From: Sphingopyxis sp. H050
GTDB lineage: Bacteria; Pseudomonadota; Alphaproteobacteria; Sphingomonadales; Sphingomonadaceae
DNA length: 64,000 bases
Direction: 5' to 3'
Assembly: GCF_001468265.1 (NCBI RefSeq)
Contig: NZ_LNRZ01000004.1
Span: 336,437 to 400,436, forward strand
In this document: positions 62,865-64,000 of the stretch, piece after piece
How positions within the stretch are numbered: position 1 is the stretch's first letter
Layout: every line of letters starts with the position of its first letter
Notes under the pieces: model-generated
The model's input: the letters and a program-made list of their open reading frames with translations, nothing else
Told to the model about the DNA's origin: nothing
The model's database searches: none
Translations under genes and position numbers: made by a program

Positions 62865-63920
62865 ATGAGCAAGCGGCCGAACCCCCAGCTCCAGATCCAG
62901 AGCGGCTTTCACCTGCTGCGCCGAGCCGCGAAATGGCCGGTCTGGGCCGACCTGCTCGCACGGCTTGGCCTCGCCTTCTTCCTGATCGCGATCGTCGTCC
63001 TCGTCCACTGGATCGACCGCGCGGGGCTGAAGGACAGCCACGATGGCCACATCAGCTTCCTCGACGTCGTCTATTTCACGATGATTTCGGTCACGACCAC
63101 CGGTTTCGGCGATATCGCCCCTGTCTCCGACCGATCGCGGCTGATCGAGGCGGTGATCGTCACCCCGATCCGTATTGCGGTGCTCTTCATCTTCGTCGGC
63201 ACCGCCTATAATTTCGTCATCAAACGCACATGGGAAAAATGGCGTATGGCCCGCATTCAGGCAAAGCTCACCGATCATTGCGTCGTGCTCGGCTACGGCA
63301 CCAGCGGCGCCGAAGCCGTCCGCGAACTCATCGCGCGCGGCACCGACCCCGCCTGCATCGTCGTGATCGACCAATCGGGCCCTCGCATCGCGGCGGCCGA
63401 GGCCGCCGGCTGCAACGTGCTGCAGGGCGACGCGTCGAACGACGACACGTTGATCGACGTCCAGATCGCAAGGGCGCAGACCGTCCTCGTTTCGGCGGGC
63501 CGCGACGACAGCTCGATCCTGATCGTCCTCACCGTCCGTCACCTTGCCCCCCACGTCCCGATCAGCGTTGTCATTCGCGCGAAGGACAATGAACTGCTGG
63601 CGCGGCAGGCGGGCGCGAACAATGTCATCAATCCCGTCAGCTTCACCGGCCTGCTTCTGGCTGGCTCGGCGCAGGGCGAGCATGTCGCCGACTATATGGC
63701 GGACCTCGCCGCGACGGGCGGCAAGGTGCAACTGCGCGAGCGGCCGGTGAGCGGCGAGGAAGTCGGCCGCGGCCTGGACCAGCTGGCCAGCGGCGGCCGC
63801 GGCCTCCGCATCTACCGCGCCGGCAGGCCCTACGGCTTCTGGGAACCCGAGGTGCAGACGCTCGAACCCGGCGACATGATCGTCGAGGTGGTCAATTGCG
63901 AGACGTGCGAAGCGGATTAG
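62865..63920 (+). CDS. Potassium channel with RCK (TrkA-N) domain
   Basis: 351 aa. Two membrane helices (about 33-50 and 100-118) flank a pore with selectivity filter SVTTTGFGDIAP (TTGFGD; the Tyr of GYG is Phe). The cytoplasmic RCK domain starts at VVLGYGTSGAEAVRELIARG with a Rossmann Gly-x-Gly-x-x-Gly loop, GDASNDDTL and LVSAGRDDSSIL; a TrkA-C-like end follows. It should be an inner-membrane K+ channel gated by nucleotide or ligand. The last residues include CETCEAD. Confidence 0.9.
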   Translation: MSKRPNPQLQIQSGFHLLRRAAKWPVWADLLARLGLAFFLIAIVVLVHWIDRAGLKDSHDGHISFLDVVYFTMISVTTTGFGDIAPVSDRSRLIEAVIVTPIRIAVLFIFVGTAYNFVIKRTWEKWRMARIQAKLTDHCVVLGYGTSGAEAVRELIARGTDPACIVVIDQSGPRIAAAEAAGCNVLQGDASNDDTLIDVQIARAQTVLVSAGRDDSSILIVLTVRHLAPHVPISVVIRAKDNELLARQAGANNVINPVSFTGLLLAGSAQGEHVADYMADLAATGGKVQLRERPVSGEEVGRGLDQLASGGRGLRIYRAGRPYGFWEPEVQTLEPGDMIVEVVNCETCEAD

Positions 63921-63963
63921 CCTTCGGCACCTGCCGGAGCGGGTCCCAGCCCGCCCTCCCTTT

Positions 63964-64000
63964 CCGTTCGTGTCGAGCGAAGTCGAGACACCCCGAGATC
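63964..64000. repeat. TGTCGAGCGAAGTCGAGA-type repeat, cut by the window end
   Basis: CGTGTCGAGCGAAGTCGAGA, identical to the left arm of the element at 61965-62046; the opposite arm would lie outside. Confidence 0.8.

Overview
The window reads as chromosomal DNA of an alphaproteobacterium of the order Sphingomonadales, most likely Sphingopyxis or a close relative. This is inferred from the high GC, the sphingomonad-style TonB-dependent receptor (VTAQKRE and PEKVNAYEAGLKT motifs), the order of housekeeping genes (acpP-fabF-mltG; nusB-thiL-hppA; rph-rdgB-hemW divergent from hrcA-grpE; rsmI-yraN-gshB), class I PHA synthase plus phasin, DUF465/DUF1465/DUF3617 proteins, and the many intergenic palindromic repeats. 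No plasmid or phage backbone is visible. The only mobility signature is a P4-type tyrosine integrase abutting the 3' end of tRNA-Met(CAU).

Layout. 1-3.7 kb: a TonB-dependent receptor cut by the left edge and an integrase, both pointing left, next to tRNA-Met; this is probably one end of an integrated element that continues out of the window. 4-12.6 kb, mostly minus strand: a 2H phosphoesterase, an Asp-nucleophile alpha/beta hydrolase, mltG-fabF-acpP, a beta-lactamase-fold serine hydrolase, a membrane-anchored TPR protein and a DUF3617 lipoprotein. 12.6-19 kb: uvrB, an S10 carboxypeptidase-like protein, an esterase and purA. 19-25.2 kb: an accessory-looking stretch with a PadR module, a heptahelical-like membrane protein, a haloalkane dehalogenase, an FMN reductase, an MFS transporter and an amidase. 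25.3-30.3 kb: DUF2721, an AlaC-type aminotransferase, phaC, a phasin with two PhaR-type operator sites, and clpS. 30.4-32.9 kb: an HxlR regulator divergent from an atypical SDR and a DsbA-fold isomerase, then a small membrane protein.

33-55 kb is core genome: infC, an LpoA-like lipoprotein, rsmI-yraN-gshB-dedA, xerC, hemW-rdgB-rph, a dienelactone hydrolase, hrcA-grpE, def, recR, fmt, truA, carD, an SDR, hppA, thiL, nusB, hisD, hisG. 55-64 kb: a DUF2332 protein, DUF1465, two DUF465 peptides, PilZ, a cysteine-poor DksA, a very Ser/Gly-rich surface-like protein with a PEP-CTERM-like tail, serS, surE and a K+ channel with an RCK domain.

The most notable non-coding signals are compact operator/promoter architectures (a possibly leaderless PadR with a palindrome over the opposing promoter; an HxlR palindrome filling a promoter spacer; paired TTGTGC-N3-GCA sites around the phasin promoter), a possible AUA start for infC, and at least five families of intergenic inverted repeats, some nested in one another. 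I did not find a CRISPR array, a defence island or an obvious wholly new multi-gene system. The best candidates for something undescribed are the SDR lacking both catalytic Ser and Tyr, the Ser-rich protein, and the repeat families.
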